From NCBI GenBank assembly GCA_050943255.1, contig JBMNOV010000006.1, positions 1-54,481 of the forward strand: DNA of 54,481 nucleotides, in the 5' to 3' direction. The stretch comes from UBA4844 sp050943255 (lineage in GTDB: Bacteria > Bacillota > Syntrophomonadia > Syntrophomonadales > Syntrophomonadaceae). The position numbers and the translations under genes are program-made. The notes beneath the pieces are model-generated. The model ran no database searches and was not told where the DNA came from. It was given only the letters and a program-made list of their open reading frames with translations. Below are positions 16,572 to 24,824 of the stretch, piece after piece. Position 1 is the stretch's first letter; each line of letters begins with the position of its first letter.

Positions 16572-17606
16572 CTATTCTATTATTTCAAGTTTATACTGGG
16601 CTAATTTATCGAGGTTCTCCTGGCTGAGAGCATAGTCACGCTTTAGCAATTCCCGTTTAGCCTCAGAACCGCAAAGTTCTGAAGAGAGATAACGCAGGCC
16701 ATTATCGTTTATAATGGTAACTATACACTTTAAATCTGGGTATTTAGCAGCTATTTTACGAGCAGCAGCTACATTACAGCCTGAGGATGTACCACAGAAA
16801 ATACCTTCCTTCCTTGCTATTTCCCGAGCCGTTTCCATGGCCTCATCAGAGCTTACCAGGACAATACCATTTACATACTGTAAGTCAAGAATTTCAGGTA
16901 TAAGTCCATCAGCGATACCTTGTACCTTGTGCTGACCAATGCGGCCATATGCCAAAATTGGTGATTCAGCCGGTTCGGAAATAAAAATTTTTATAGCGGG
17001 ATTTTTTTCCTTAAGGAATTTGGCATTACCAGTAACTGTTCCTCCTGTACCCTGGCACATAACAAAAGCGTCGACTTTGCCGGCAGTCTGTTCCCATATC
17101 TCGGGGGCAGTATTTTCTATGTGTGCATTAAGATTATCCTGACGGTAAAATTGACCAATCTCAAATACCTTATCCCCATATTTCTGTTTAATTTTTTCAA
17201 CCTCTACAAGAACCAGATCAACATCTGTTTCCGCTCCAGGGGTTAAAACCAACTCAGCACCATAAGCTTGAATAGTTTTCTTTCTTTCTTCAGTCATACC
17301 CTGAGGCATAACTATTATTACCCGGTAGCCTTTAGCTGCTCCAACCATAGCTGTAGCTATGCCAGTGTTGCCGGTAGTTCCTTCCAAAAGGATCATACCA
17401 GGTTTAAGAGTTCCTAGCTGTTCAGCCATTTCAACTATTTTATGGACCACCCGGTCTTTTAAACTTCCACTAGGATTGGTATATTCAAGTTTGACACAAA
17501 TATTCGAGTTTAAGCCATCTGTCATCTTTTTTAGGTTTATTAAGGGTGTTTTGCCAATAGTGTCAAGTACACTGTCGAATATGCAGTTATTGACGTCCCA
17601 TTTCAT
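16572..17606 (-). CDS. cysK: PLP-dependent cysteine synthase family protein
   Basis: Fold-type II PLP enzyme of 344 residues, likely making cysteine from O-acetylserine and sulfide. The PLP lysine is in NPSGSLKDR, the substrate/phosphate loops in EGTTGNTGIA and CQGTGGTVTG, and the C-terminal GTSSGCN matches the family. The Asn loop reads EGTTGNTG where classical CysK has EPTSGNTG, so a cystathionine beta-synthase-like role is possible. It has a C-terminal extension of about 30 residues with no CBS domains. GGGAGG precedes the ATG. It lies 63 bases after the Cys-rich gene on the same strand. Confidence 0.82.
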   Translation of the reverse strand: MKWDVNNCIFDSVLDTIGKTPLINLKKMTDGLNSNICVKLEYTNPSGSLKDRVVHKIVEMAEQLGTLKPGMILLEGTTGNTGIATAMVGAAKGYRVIIVMPQGMTEERKKTIQAYGAELVLTPGAETDVDLVLVEVEKIKQKYGDKVFEIGQFYRQDNLNAHIENTAPEIWEQTAGKVDAFVMCQGTGGTVTGNAKFLKEKNPAIKIFISEPAESPILAYGRIGQHKVQGIADGLIPEILDLQYVNGIVLVSSDEAMETAREIARKEGIFCGTSSGCNVAAARKIAAKYPDLKCIVTIINDNGLRYLSSELCGSEAKRELLKRDYALSQENLDKLAQYKLEIIE

Positions 17607-17669
17607 TTACTTACCTCCCACTTATACAAATAAAAATCCCCGGTATCATCACTAATTTATCATTATAGC

Positions 17670-18290
17670 TTATAAAGGCCAATCACGGCCATAGTTTATT
17701 GGCCTGGTAATAAAAACCTCTTCTTTTTTTGGTAATTTACCGAAAAAACCGGGTAAATTTTTGATTTCGTTATCATAATAAAACAAAAGATTAGCCCATA
17801 ATTCCTGATGTTTGTTTTTATCCCTTAAAGTAAGACCCTTTTTCAGCAATAAGTCAGCGATACGATTATTCAGTTCGATCTCATAATGGGAAATATGTTC
17901 GAAGAATTCTCTCCAATTAATTAGTTTGTTTTCCATTTCCCAGCTAATACCTGGACAAACGAAATGGCGGCAGACTGATTCCCGTGATAGCTGGTCAAGA
18001 CGGCAACCGTCGGATTTATCATGAAAATGACAGCGATAGCTATCTCCGTCAATACGATTATTAACCGTTACCGAGGCATCAAGGATGGTAATATTATGGA
18101 TATTAAAAATATAATCAATTAATGCCGGGTTATGCTTTATTAGGTAGGCTAAGTCAGTTAGATAAAATACCGGCGAGTAATAACCACAACATCCCTTATC
18201 ATCCTGACGTGGACATTGGCGGCAAAGATCAACTTCAATATAGCTGCGCAGGCCCTTATTGTGAAACACTAGTTTTATTTGTTTATACAT
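17670..18290 (-). CDS. Cys-rich YkgJ-like metal-binding protein
   Basis: Protein of 206 residues with eight regularly placed cysteines: Cys23, 26, 34 and 35 (CRQCP, then GCC), and Cys87, 96, 107 and 112 (YRCHFH, GCRL, SVCRHFVCPG). This pattern matches the YkgJ-type zinc/iron-chelating domain, in which a CC pair is followed by a C-F-x-C cluster. The second half is helical and charged with no motif I can name. GAGGA precedes the ATG. It is upstream of and codirectional with the cysteine-synthase-like gene, which could mean a role in metal-sulfur chemistry; that is conjecture. Confidence 0.6.
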   Translation of the reverse strand: MYKQIKLVFHNKGLRSYIEVDLCRQCPRQDDKGCCGYYSPVFYLTDLAYLIKHNPALIDYIFNIHNITILDASVTVNNRIDGDSYRCHFHDKSDGCRLDQLSRESVCRHFVCPGISWEMENKLINWREFFEHISHYEIELNNRIADLLLKKGLTLRDKNKHQELWANLLFYYDNEIKNLPGFFGKLPKKEEVFITRPINYGRDWPL

Positions 18291-18477
18291 ATTAAATCCT
18301 CAATTAACTTTGATAAGATCATTATAGATGTTTTAAGACTGACCAGTAAAGCTAATAGATGGCCTTTAACCATGACAATATGTATTTACTGATGATTTGC
18401 GTTTTTATATTGCTAAAGGTATTATTTAAAAAGTGAGAATGGAAATTCCAGTGTATCGATACTAGAAGGGATATTAA

Positions 18478-19116
18478 ATGCAAAAATTTAAAAACTTAGG
18501 CATTATGGGGGGCACTTTTGATCCGATCCATTATGGGCATTTAATAGCAGCCGAATTTGCTCGCCATGAGTTCAATTTAGATCGGGTTATCTTTATGCCT
18601 GCAGCCCGTCCGCCTCATAAAGATAGAACCCAAGTACTAGATGAAAAGCATCGATATGAAATGGTAAAAAGGGCAATTCGGGGTAATAAAGCTTTTACTA
18701 TATCAGACCTGGAAAAAAAGAGAGCTGGTTATTCTTATACTATTGATACAGTAAGTTATTTCCTTGAGACCTATCCTGGAACTAATATTTTCTTTATTAT
18801 GGGAACTGACTCATTATTATTGATGGATACTTGGAAAGAATATGAGACACTAGCAGGTTTATGTCAATTTGTGGTTGTAACCAGGCCAGGCTATAGAGTT
18901 AAGCCGGATGAGCCGGCACTAAAAAAACTACCACCAGTCACATGGGAGAACATCCATTTTTTATCTATACCAGCACTTGATATTTCTTCTAGTGATATCA
19001 GGCTAAGGGTTGCCACCGGTAAACCTATTAAGTATCTCTTACCCCTTGATGTGGAACAATACATTAAAGAAAAGGGTTTGTATAGAAATGGGAAGGAGGG
19101 GCTTAAAGGATGTTGA
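18478..19116 (+). CDS. nadD: Nicotinate-nucleotide adenylyltransferase
   Basis: Makes deamido-NAD from nicotinate mononucleotide and ATP, the committed late step of NAD synthesis. The 212 residues begin with GIMGGTFDPIHYGHLIAAE, the nucleotidyltransferase HxGH motif, and contain FIMGTDSLLLMDTWKEYETL and a C-terminal SSSDIRLR motif for ATP. It overlaps yqeK by seven bases, the usual nadD-yqeK-rsfS order. Confidence 0.95.
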   Translation: MQKFKNLGIMGGTFDPIHYGHLIAAEFARHEFNLDRVIFMPAARPPHKDRTQVLDEKHRYEMVKRAIRGNKAFTISDLEKKRAGYSYTIDTVSYFLETYPGTNIFFIMGTDSLLLMDTWKEYETLAGLCQFVVVTRPGYRVKPDEPALKKLPPVTWENIHFLSIPALDISSSDIRLRVATGKPIKYLLPLDVEQYIKEKGLYRNGKEGLKGC

Positions 19117-19691
19117 ATCAACAGGAAGCTATAAAAATAATATGCTCGCGGCTATCTCCCCGGCGCTATCAACATTCCTTGCAGGTAGCAGAAATTGCCC
19201 GGAAAATGGCCTGCCATTATAGTATTGATCCTGATAAAGCCTACCTAACCGGTATACTACATGATTATGCTAAAGGAATCCCTGGTGCACAGCTTCTTGA
19301 TCTAGCCCATGCTAATAAACTGTTAGTAAATGAAATAGACAATTTGGTACCTGACCTTTTGCATGCACCAGTAGGCGCATTTCTACTGCAATTTGAGCTT
19401 TTTATAGATGATGAGGAAATATTACAGGCGGTAAGGAGTCATACTTTAGGTTCTCTAAACATGAGCAAATTGGATCAAATTATCTATTTAGCTGATATGA
19501 TAGAGCCGGGACGCGATTATCCGGGACTAGAGCGGCTGAAATGTTTGGCTTGGCGTGACCTTAACCAGGGTATGTTATTTGGACTGGAATCAACTATAAA
19601 GTATTGTATGGACCAGCACCGGATTCTCCATCCTTTAACCATCCAGGTAAGGAATCACTTCCTTAAGAAAGTTAAGTTAATCGATTGTTAG
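19110..19691 (+). CDS. yqeK: HD-domain hydrolase YqeK
   Basis: Protein of 193 residues with an HD metal-hydrolase core: RRYQHSLQVAEIA (first His), LTGILHDYAKG (His-Asp), VRSHTLGS and LADMIEPGR. Family members hydrolyse diadenosine tetraphosphate symmetrically to two ADP. It overlaps nadD and lies 30 bases before rsfS. Confidence 0.93.
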   Translation: MLNQQEAIKIICSRLSPRRYQHSLQVAEIARKMACHYSIDPDKAYLTGILHDYAKGIPGAQLLDLAHANKLLVNEIDNLVPDLLHAPVGAFLLQFELFIDDEEILQAVRSHTLGSLNMSKLDQIIYLADMIEPGRDYPGLERLKCLAWRDLNQGMLFGLESTIKYCMDQHRILHPLTIQVRNHFLKKVKLIDC

Positions 19692-19721
19692 TATTTTATA
19701 ATAAATTTGCCAGGAGGGATA

Positions 19722-20069
19722 ATGTTGGTTGATGATCAAACATTAGCATTAATGATTGCAGATGCTTGTTTAAACGAAAAGGCCTTTGATGTAGTAGTTC
19801 TGGATGTCAGGGAGCTCACGGTAATAGCGGATTACTTCGTCCTGGCTAGTGGTCGTAGTCCTATACAGGTGAGAAGTATAATAGATGGTGTTGAAAGGAT
19901 ACTATCCGAGGAAAAAAACATTAAACCGTTACGCCGGGAAGGGCATCAGCAAGGCTTATGGGCGGTATTGGACTATAATTCAGTGCTATTACATGTGTTC
20001 CGCCAGCAGGAAAGAGAATACTATAATCTGGAAAATCTCTGGGGAGACGCCCGGCAAATACCGGTTTAA
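19722..20069 (+). CDS. rsfS: Ribosome silencing factor RsfS
   Basis: Binds L14 and blocks subunit joining when nutrients run low. The start at 19722 follows CAGGAGGG by six bases, giving 115 residues. Motifs: VVVLDVRELTVIADYFVLAS, REGHQQGLWAVLDYNSVLLH and FRQQEREYYNLENLWGDA, all canonical. Its 3' end overlaps the convergent ogt gene by four bases. Confidence 0.95.
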   Translation: MLVDDQTLALMIADACLNEKAFDVVVLDVRELTVIADYFVLASGRSPIQVRSIIDGVERILSEEKNIKPLRREGHQQGLWAVLDYNSVLLHVFRQQEREYYNLENLWGDARQIPV

Positions 20070-20599
20070 GGGATATAGTGATTTTGCTTGAGCAGGGTTT
20101 CTTTTTCCCATTGCAGCATTTTCAATTTAGTCTCAACCCCACCAGGGGCATTGAAGCCGCCGGGACCAGCACTGGCGACTACCCGGTGACAGGGTATAAT
20201 TAAAGGCAGGGGATTGTGTTTCATTACCTGACCAACTGCCCGTGCTGCTTTGGGGTTTCCTATTACCCGGGCTACCTGGGCATAAGTCCTTGTTTCCCCA
20301 TAAGGTATGGTATAAACAAACTCCAAAACCTTTCGGGTAAACTGTGAAAAACCATCAAGTTTAAGTTCAACATCCCAATCAGTAATAATCGAACCTTCAT
20401 AATATGACCTAAATTTATTAACGAATGGAATAGAATAATCATATAAAGTGATAAACCGGGAATCAAACCCGGTTTGTTTTATATATTGGCATAATGCGGT
20501 TAGGGGGGAGGGGGTGGGCAAAACAGAATTAATAATAGTTCTTTTTTCACCTAAGATGGCGGCCCATCCCCGGGGGGTAAATAAAATATACCAATTCAT
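20066..20599 (-). CDS. ogt: Methylated-DNA-protein cysteine methyltransferase
   Basis: Suicide DNA-repair protein that removes O6-alkyl groups from guanine. The active-site PCHRV (in PLPLIIPCHRVVAS) and the helix-turn-helix region (YGETRTYAQVARVIGNPKAA) are intact. The ATG at 20599 gives 177 residues with an AAGGAG 12 bases upstream; an ATG at 20629 would lie inside leuS. It sits 16 bases after leuS on the same strand, so both are probably cotranscribed and under the T-box. Confidence 0.93.
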   Translation of the reverse strand: MNWYILFTPRGWAAILGEKRTIINSVLPTPSPLTALCQYIKQTGFDSRFITLYDYSIPFVNKFRSYYEGSIITDWDVELKLDGFSQFTRKVLEFVYTIPYGETRTYAQVARVIGNPKAARAVGQVMKHNPLPLIIPCHRVVASAGPGGFNAPGGVETKLKMLQWEKETLLKQNHYIP

Positions 20600-20615
20600 A
20601 ATTGGTACAAACTCC

Positions 20616-23093
20616 TTATTGGATAACAATATTAACTAGTTTGCCTCGAACTACTACTATTTTTACTATTTTTGAGTCAACTGTCAACTGACGAATCTTG
20701 TCGCTTTTCAGCGCTAATTGGCGTAATTCATCATCTGAGATACCTACAGGGACCGTAATTCGGTCTCTTACCTTTCCCGAAACTTGCACTACGATTTCTA
20801 TTTCGTCTTGAACCAGAGCTTCGGGGTCATAGGTAGGCCATTTCTGCAAAAATATACTTTCCTTATGGCCGCATAACTGCCACAATTCTTCGCTGATATG
20901 GGGACAGAAGGGGCTTAATAAGAGCAACATACTATTAATAGCTTCCTTAAGCACTGCTTGGTTAGGTTTTTTATTATCACTATAATTGGATATTACATTC
21001 GAAAGTTCCATAATAGCGCTTATTGCAGTGTTGAAGTTAAAGCGGTCTTCAATATCTTTGGTTACTTTTTTAATAGTGCTATGTGTTTTAAAACGCAGTT
21101 TTCGGGCATTATTATCTAGTTGTTGAGAACTATCGGAGATGTTTACCTGGTCGATATTAGCAGCAAAATCTACAACCATTCGCCATACCCTATTCAGAAA
21201 ACGGTAGCAACCTTCAACTCCTTGGTCACTCCATTCCAAGTCTCTTTCCGGAGGAGAGGCAAAAAGTATAAATAGACGAGCTGTATCAGCCCCGTAGGTG
21301 TTGATAATTTCCTCCGGACTCACCACATTACCTTTGGATTTAGACATCTTGGCCCCATCCTTTAGGACCATTCCTTGAGTTAATAGGTTAGTAAAAGGCT
21401 CATCACAAGATAGCATATTAGTATCAAACAGAAATTTAGTAATAAACCGGGAGTACATCAAATGCAATATAGCGTGCTCTACCCCCCCGATGTACTGGTC
21501 GACTGGCATCCAATAATCTACTGCTTCCCGGCTAAAGGGGAATTCAGTATCATGAGGACTGCAGTAACGATCAAAATACCAGGATGAACAGACAAAGGTG
21601 TCCATTGTATCCGTTTCTCTTCTTGCTTCTTTTCCACAATGGGGACAAGTGGTTTTATAGAAACTCTCCACATAACTTAAGGGAGATTCGCCAAATGGTT
21701 TAAATTCAACATCATGTGGAAGTGTAACTGGCAGGTCTTTTTCTGGTACCGGGACTATACCACAATCATTACAATAGACAATTGGAATAGGTGCTCCCCA
21801 ATAGCGTTGTCTAGATATTAACCAGTCACGCAGGCGATAATTAACCATAGCTTGACCAATGTTGTGTTTTTCCATATAAGCTATAATACGTTTCCGTCCT
21901 TCTTCCGCCGTAAGGCCGTTAAATTCTCCCGAGTTTACCATAATACCTTCACCGGTATATGCTTCTGTCATCTCTTCACCTTTAGCCGGAGAATCAGCGC
22001 TTTTAATTACCACCTTAATAGGTATTTTATATTTACGAGCAAAGTCAAAATCACGTTGGTCATGAGCAGGAACTGCCATTATAGCTCCTGTCCCATAGTC
22101 CATCAAAACATAATTAGCAACCCAGATGGGGATTTTTTCTTCAGTAATGGGATTAATGGCATAAGTTCCAGTGAAAACCCCTTCTTTTTCAACATCACCG
22201 GCAGTGCGGGCCAATTCACTAGTTGATTTCATCTTTTTAATAAAGGCTTGGACCTCACGTTCCTGAGTTTTACCAGTAACGATTTTTTCTACCAACGGGT
22301 GTTCAGGAGCTAGCACCATATAAGTAACACCGAAAATAGTATCAGGACGGGTTGTAAATACACTTAAAGTTTCAGTACTATCATATATTTGCAGGTTAAA
22401 CTGACAGCCTTGGCTAAAACCTATCCAATTACGCTGCATGGTTTTAACCTTATCAGGCCAACCAGGGAGTTTTTCTAAATCATCTAATAAACGCTTTGCA
22501 TACGCAGTGATTTTAAAAAACCATTGCTCTAATTGTTTCTTCTCCACAGAACTTTCACAACGCTCACAACAGCCATCTACTACCTGTTCATTAGCAAGAA
22601 CTGTCTGGCAGGATGGACACCAGTTAACCCCAGATTTTTTCTTATAAGCAAGATTATTATTATATAGTTTTAAAAACAACCATTGGGTAAATTTATAATA
22701 TTCTGGTTTACAGGTAGCGATTTCCCGCGACCAGTCATAGCTGATACCCATAGTTTTGAGCTGGTTTCTCATATTAGTTATATTGTCAATAGTCCAAGTA
22801 GCAGGGTGAGTAGCATTACGAATGGCAGCGTTTTCAGCTGGTAAGCCAAAAGCATCCCATCCCATTGGGTGTAGTACGTTATAACCATTCATTGTTTTAA
22901 AACGGGCTATTACATCACCAATGGCGTAATTACGGACATGTCCCATATGCAGGTGTCCTGATGGATAAGGAAACATTTCCAGATTGTAATATTTAGGCCT
23001 GCTGTTATCCTCATGAACCTGGAAAAGGTTATTTTCTTCCCAGAACTTCTGCCATTTGGCTTCAATAGCTTGAAATTCATAGTGACTGTTCAT
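20616..23093 (-). CDS. leuS: Leucyl-tRNA synthetase
   Basis: Class Ia synthetase charging tRNA-Leu, 825 residues as usual for bacteria. It has the HIGH-type motif in PYPSGHLHMGHVRN, CWNC-like zinc segments (CPSCQTVL and CERC), the CP1 editing domain (FTTRPDTIFGVTYMVLAPEH; YGTGAIMAVPAHDQRD), KMSKSKGNV, and an anticodon-binding C-terminus. AAAGGAGG is six bases before the ATG. The long leader upstream is a T-box that contains a tRNA-Ala gene. Confidence 0.97.
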   Translation of the reverse strand: MNSHYEFQAIEAKWQKFWEENNLFQVHEDNSRPKYYNLEMFPYPSGHLHMGHVRNYAIGDVIARFKTMNGYNVLHPMGWDAFGLPAENAAIRNATHPATWTIDNITNMRNQLKTMGISYDWSREIATCKPEYYKFTQWLFLKLYNNNLAYKKKSGVNWCPSCQTVLANEQVVDGCCERCESSVEKKQLEQWFFKITAYAKRLLDDLEKLPGWPDKVKTMQRNWIGFSQGCQFNLQIYDSTETLSVFTTRPDTIFGVTYMVLAPEHPLVEKIVTGKTQEREVQAFIKKMKSTSELARTAGDVEKEGVFTGTYAINPITEEKIPIWVANYVLMDYGTGAIMAVPAHDQRDFDFARKYKIPIKVVIKSADSPAKGEEMTEAYTGEGIMVNSGEFNGLTAEEGRKRIIAYMEKHNIGQAMVNYRLRDWLISRQRYWGAPIPIVYCNDCGIVPVPEKDLPVTLPHDVEFKPFGESPLSYVESFYKTTCPHCGKEARRETDTMDTFVCSSWYFDRYCSPHDTEFPFSREAVDYWMPVDQYIGGVEHAILHLMYSRFITKFLFDTNMLSCDEPFTNLLTQGMVLKDGAKMSKSKGNVVSPEEIINTYGADTARLFILFASPPERDLEWSDQGVEGCYRFLNRVWRMVVDFAANIDQVNISDSSQQLDNNARKLRFKTHSTIKKVTKDIEDRFNFNTAISAIMELSNVISNYSDNKKPNQAVLKEAINSMLLLLSPFCPHISEELWQLCGHKESIFLQKWPTYDPEALVQDEIEIVVQVSGKVRDRITVPVGISDDELRQLALKSDKIRQLTVDSKIVKIVVVRGKLVNIVIQ

Positions 23094-23123
23094 ACATTTC
23101 CTCCTTTATAAAGCAGAAAAATA

Positions 23124-23161
23124 TAAAACCCCTCATCCCTAAAGGGACGAGAGGTGTTTTA
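23124..23161 (-). terminator. T-box-controlled terminator before leuS
   Basis: On the minus strand, CACCTCTCGTCCC and GGGATGAGGGG pair around TTTA, flanked by A-rich and T-rich tracts and ending in TTTTATATTTTT. It can alternate with the antiterminator formed by the T-box sequence just upstream. It would also terminate transcription of the embedded tRNA. Confidence 0.88.
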
Positions 23162-23196
23162 TCCCGTGGTACCACCCTTATTGACAGGTATAATAA

Positions 23197-23272
23197 TGGT
23201 GGAGCTAGTGGGATTCGAACCCACGACCTCTTGAATGCCATTCAAGCGCGCTCCCAACTGCGCCATAGCCCC
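23197..23272 (-). tRNA. tRNA-Ala (anticodon GGC) inside the leuS T-box leader
   Basis: A complete cloverleaf can be folded. The acceptor stem is GGGGCTA with TAGCTCC, discriminator A and an encoded CCA. The D stem is GCGC/GCGC with a GG in the loop, the anticodon stem CTTGA/TCAAG around ATGGCAT (anticodon GGC, 23237-23239), the variable loop AGGTC, and the T stem GTGGG/CCCAC with TTCGAAT. Position 3-70 is a G-U pair, the main identity element of tRNA-Ala. It is on the same strand as leuS and directly follows the T-box sensing stems, with no room for a promoter of its own. It should share the leuS promoter at 23445-23473. Confidence 0.96.
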
Positions 23273-23444
23273 ACATAACTGCCCACTCGAAACGATAACG
23301 GGTTTTACCGTTACAGGCTAAATTTCACCTGTAAAACTCCCCGGCGAGTTCGGCTGTCCTTGTTACCTTTCACCTCCGGCAACTCTCTGTAATACCAGTC
23401 TACTACTCCGGTTCCTAGTCTCTTATTCGATTAATACAATAGCA

Positions 23445-23473
23445 ATTATAAGAGAACTAAATTGCAAAGTCAA
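23445..23473 (-). promoter_or_regulatory. Sigma-A promoter for tRNA-Ala/leuS
   Basis: On the minus strand TTGACT (23468-23473), a 17-base spacer and TATAAT (23445-23450): 11 of 12 consensus positions at the ideal spacing. Transcription should begin near 23438 and run through the T-box, tRNA-Ala and leuS. Confidence 0.88.
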
Positions 23474-23492
23474 TAAAAACTAGGCGTTTACT

Positions 23493-24662
23493 TTAAAAAT
23501 TATGGAGTTCCTGAATACGGGCTTCGGCCTGTCTATTAAGGTTCTTATTACCATTCTTATGTACTATACTATTACGGAAATGCTTAAGTGCTTCTTCTCT
23601 TTGGTTCAGGCGCAAACAAAGTTCGCCCAGTAATAAAGTGAGATGCTGATCCTGTTCAGCTGAAGTGTTATGATGGGAATTATAATAGGACTCCTGGTAG
23701 GCGTGTAGTGCTTGCTGGCTGGTATAAATATACATTTCTTCATCTTTGACATCACTGTATAACCAGGAGAGGCGCAGCCAGATTTTAGCGGTCTTAATCG
23801 GGTCTAGGTTTTCTTCTTTAAGGTTTTTCAATATCAAGTAATATGCTGTAAAAACCTCATTAATTCTACGCGGTACACTAAAATTAACTTCTATTTTAGT
23901 TTTAGGGTTATCCATCTGATCTAAAATCTTCTTTTTTACAGTATCACTAACATGTTTAAAATCTAAGTATAAATTTGCGTAATAACAATGGGGGCATACC
24001 CAAGCAGTATACCATAAGGGGTCAAACTCTAAAAAATGTTGGCGCAGGTCATAATCAATTTTTTCTAATCTAAGTCTTGATGAGCGTACCATTTTTACCT
24101 GAAATTTGTTCCCGCAAACCGGACATAAGGTTTCGCCATCAAAAAGATAATTAGCATGAGTTGCTGGGGCTATCAGGGGATAAGATTTATGGCCTGGTGG
24201 ATAAATATCATCGCTGGGGGAGAATGAAGCTGAAGCACTGGCAGCAACTATAAAGGAGTCTTTTTTATCAGTTTGAGGATTACGTTTTAGTGAAGCTAGT
24301 TCTTCATTTTGCTGGCGTAAACGGCTGCTCAAACTTTTCATAATACGGAAGGCCAGATTAGGTTGCTGGGATATAATTTGTTCAAAGTTACTATCATTTA
24401 TAACCAGGCAGATTGTATCCTTAAGGGCGATTATAGTCGCGCTACGGGGTAAACCTTCTAATAGAGACATTTCCCCAAAAATATCTCCATCTTTTAATTT
24501 GGCTATTGGCATAGTTTCATTTTCAGAGTTAATAAATACACCAACTTCACCCTTAAGAATAATGAACATCTCATAGCCTGGGTCACCACAGCTGAAAAAT
24601 ACTTCATCCTTACTATATTTTCGAACCCCGCCAAGGCGGGCTAAACCGGCTATATCAACCAT
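23493..24662 (-). CDS. Cyclic-nucleotide-binding domain plus DUF2225 zinc protein
   Basis: Protein of 389 residues, probably cytosolic. Residues 5-125 form a cNMP-binding/cupin domain (FILKGEVGVFI, GDIFGEMSLLEGLPRSATI, the phosphate-binding cassette). From about 175 there is a DUF2225 domain with two zinc-type pairs: CPVCGNKF and CPHCYYANL. The C-terminal 120 residues are helical and TPR-like (LGELCLRLNQREEALKHFRN). No DNA-binding domain is seen, so it is unlikely to be a CRP-type regulator. AAGGAGGAA precedes the ATG. Its function is unknown. It is divergent from comEA. Confidence 0.78.
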   Translation of the reverse strand: MVDIAGLARLGGVRKYSKDEVFFSCGDPGYEMFIILKGEVGVFINSENETMPIAKLKDGDIFGEMSLLEGLPRSATIIALKDTICLVINDSNFEQIISQQPNLAFRIMKSLSSRLRQQNEELASLKRNPQTDKKDSFIVAASASASFSPSDDIYPPGHKSYPLIAPATHANYLFDGETLCPVCGNKFQVKMVRSSRLRLEKIDYDLRQHFLEFDPLWYTAWVCPHCYYANLYLDFKHVSDTVKKKILDQMDNPKTKIEVNFSVPRRINEVFTAYYLILKNLKEENLDPIKTAKIWLRLSWLYSDVKDEEMYIYTSQQALHAYQESYYNSHHNTSAEQDQHLTLLLGELCLRLNQREEALKHFRNSIVHKNGNKNLNRQAEARIQELHNF

Positions 24663-24703
24663 TCTGGTTCCTCCTTGTCAACTTAATGTAGTTTCTATTA
24701 TTT

Positions 24704-24712
24704 ATTATAACA
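24704..24712 (-). promoter_or_regulatory. Extended -10 promoter for the DUF2225 gene
   Basis: Minus-strand TGTTATAAT (TG, one base, TATAAT), about 40 bases before the start codon. There is no good -35, as is common with extended -10 promoters. Confidence 0.5.
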
Positions 24713-24731
24713 AGATTATCCTGCTCTTTTT

Positions 24732-24759
24732 TTGACAAATTTCTAATTCTATGTATCAC
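24732..24759 (+). promoter_or_regulatory. Putative comEA promoter
   Basis: TTGACA (24732-24737), a 16-base spacer and TATCAC (24754-24759), about 65 bases before the comEA start and divergent from the DUF2225 promoter. Confidence 0.5.
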
Positions 24760-24824
24760 TTATTTGCCATGTATGGAGGAAAATTACAATTGCTAGGCGA
24801 ATAAAGAGATTAGGAGGCAAAAAG

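Larger units (their letters stand above)
23116..23438 (-). ncRNA. T-box leader of leuS
   Basis: Read on the minus strand, the leader begins after the promoter at about 23438. Stem I holds the conserved AGAGAG (23383-23388) and a specifier loop reading GAACTC, with the Leu codon CTC at 23346-23348. A stem II-like pair TTACAGG/CCTGTAA follows. The antiterminator contains the invariant T-box AAGGGTGGTACCACGGG (23163-23179), whose TGGT bulge can pair with an A-CCA tRNA end. The terminator is at 23124-23161. Uncharged tRNA-Leu should favour readthrough into leuS. Unusually, a complete tRNA-Ala lies between the sensing stems and the antiterminator, where stem III would normally be. Confidence 0.93.

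Noticed and set aside
20448..20639. Plus-strand frame opposite ogt
   Set aside because: The ogt motifs are decisive, and the plus-strand product has no known feature.
23197..23272. The tRNA-like sequence as a tRNA mimic or pseudogene
   Set aside because: All stems pair, the invariant T-loop and D-loop bases are present, G3-U70 and the CCA end are intact, so a functional tRNA-Ala is the simplest reading.
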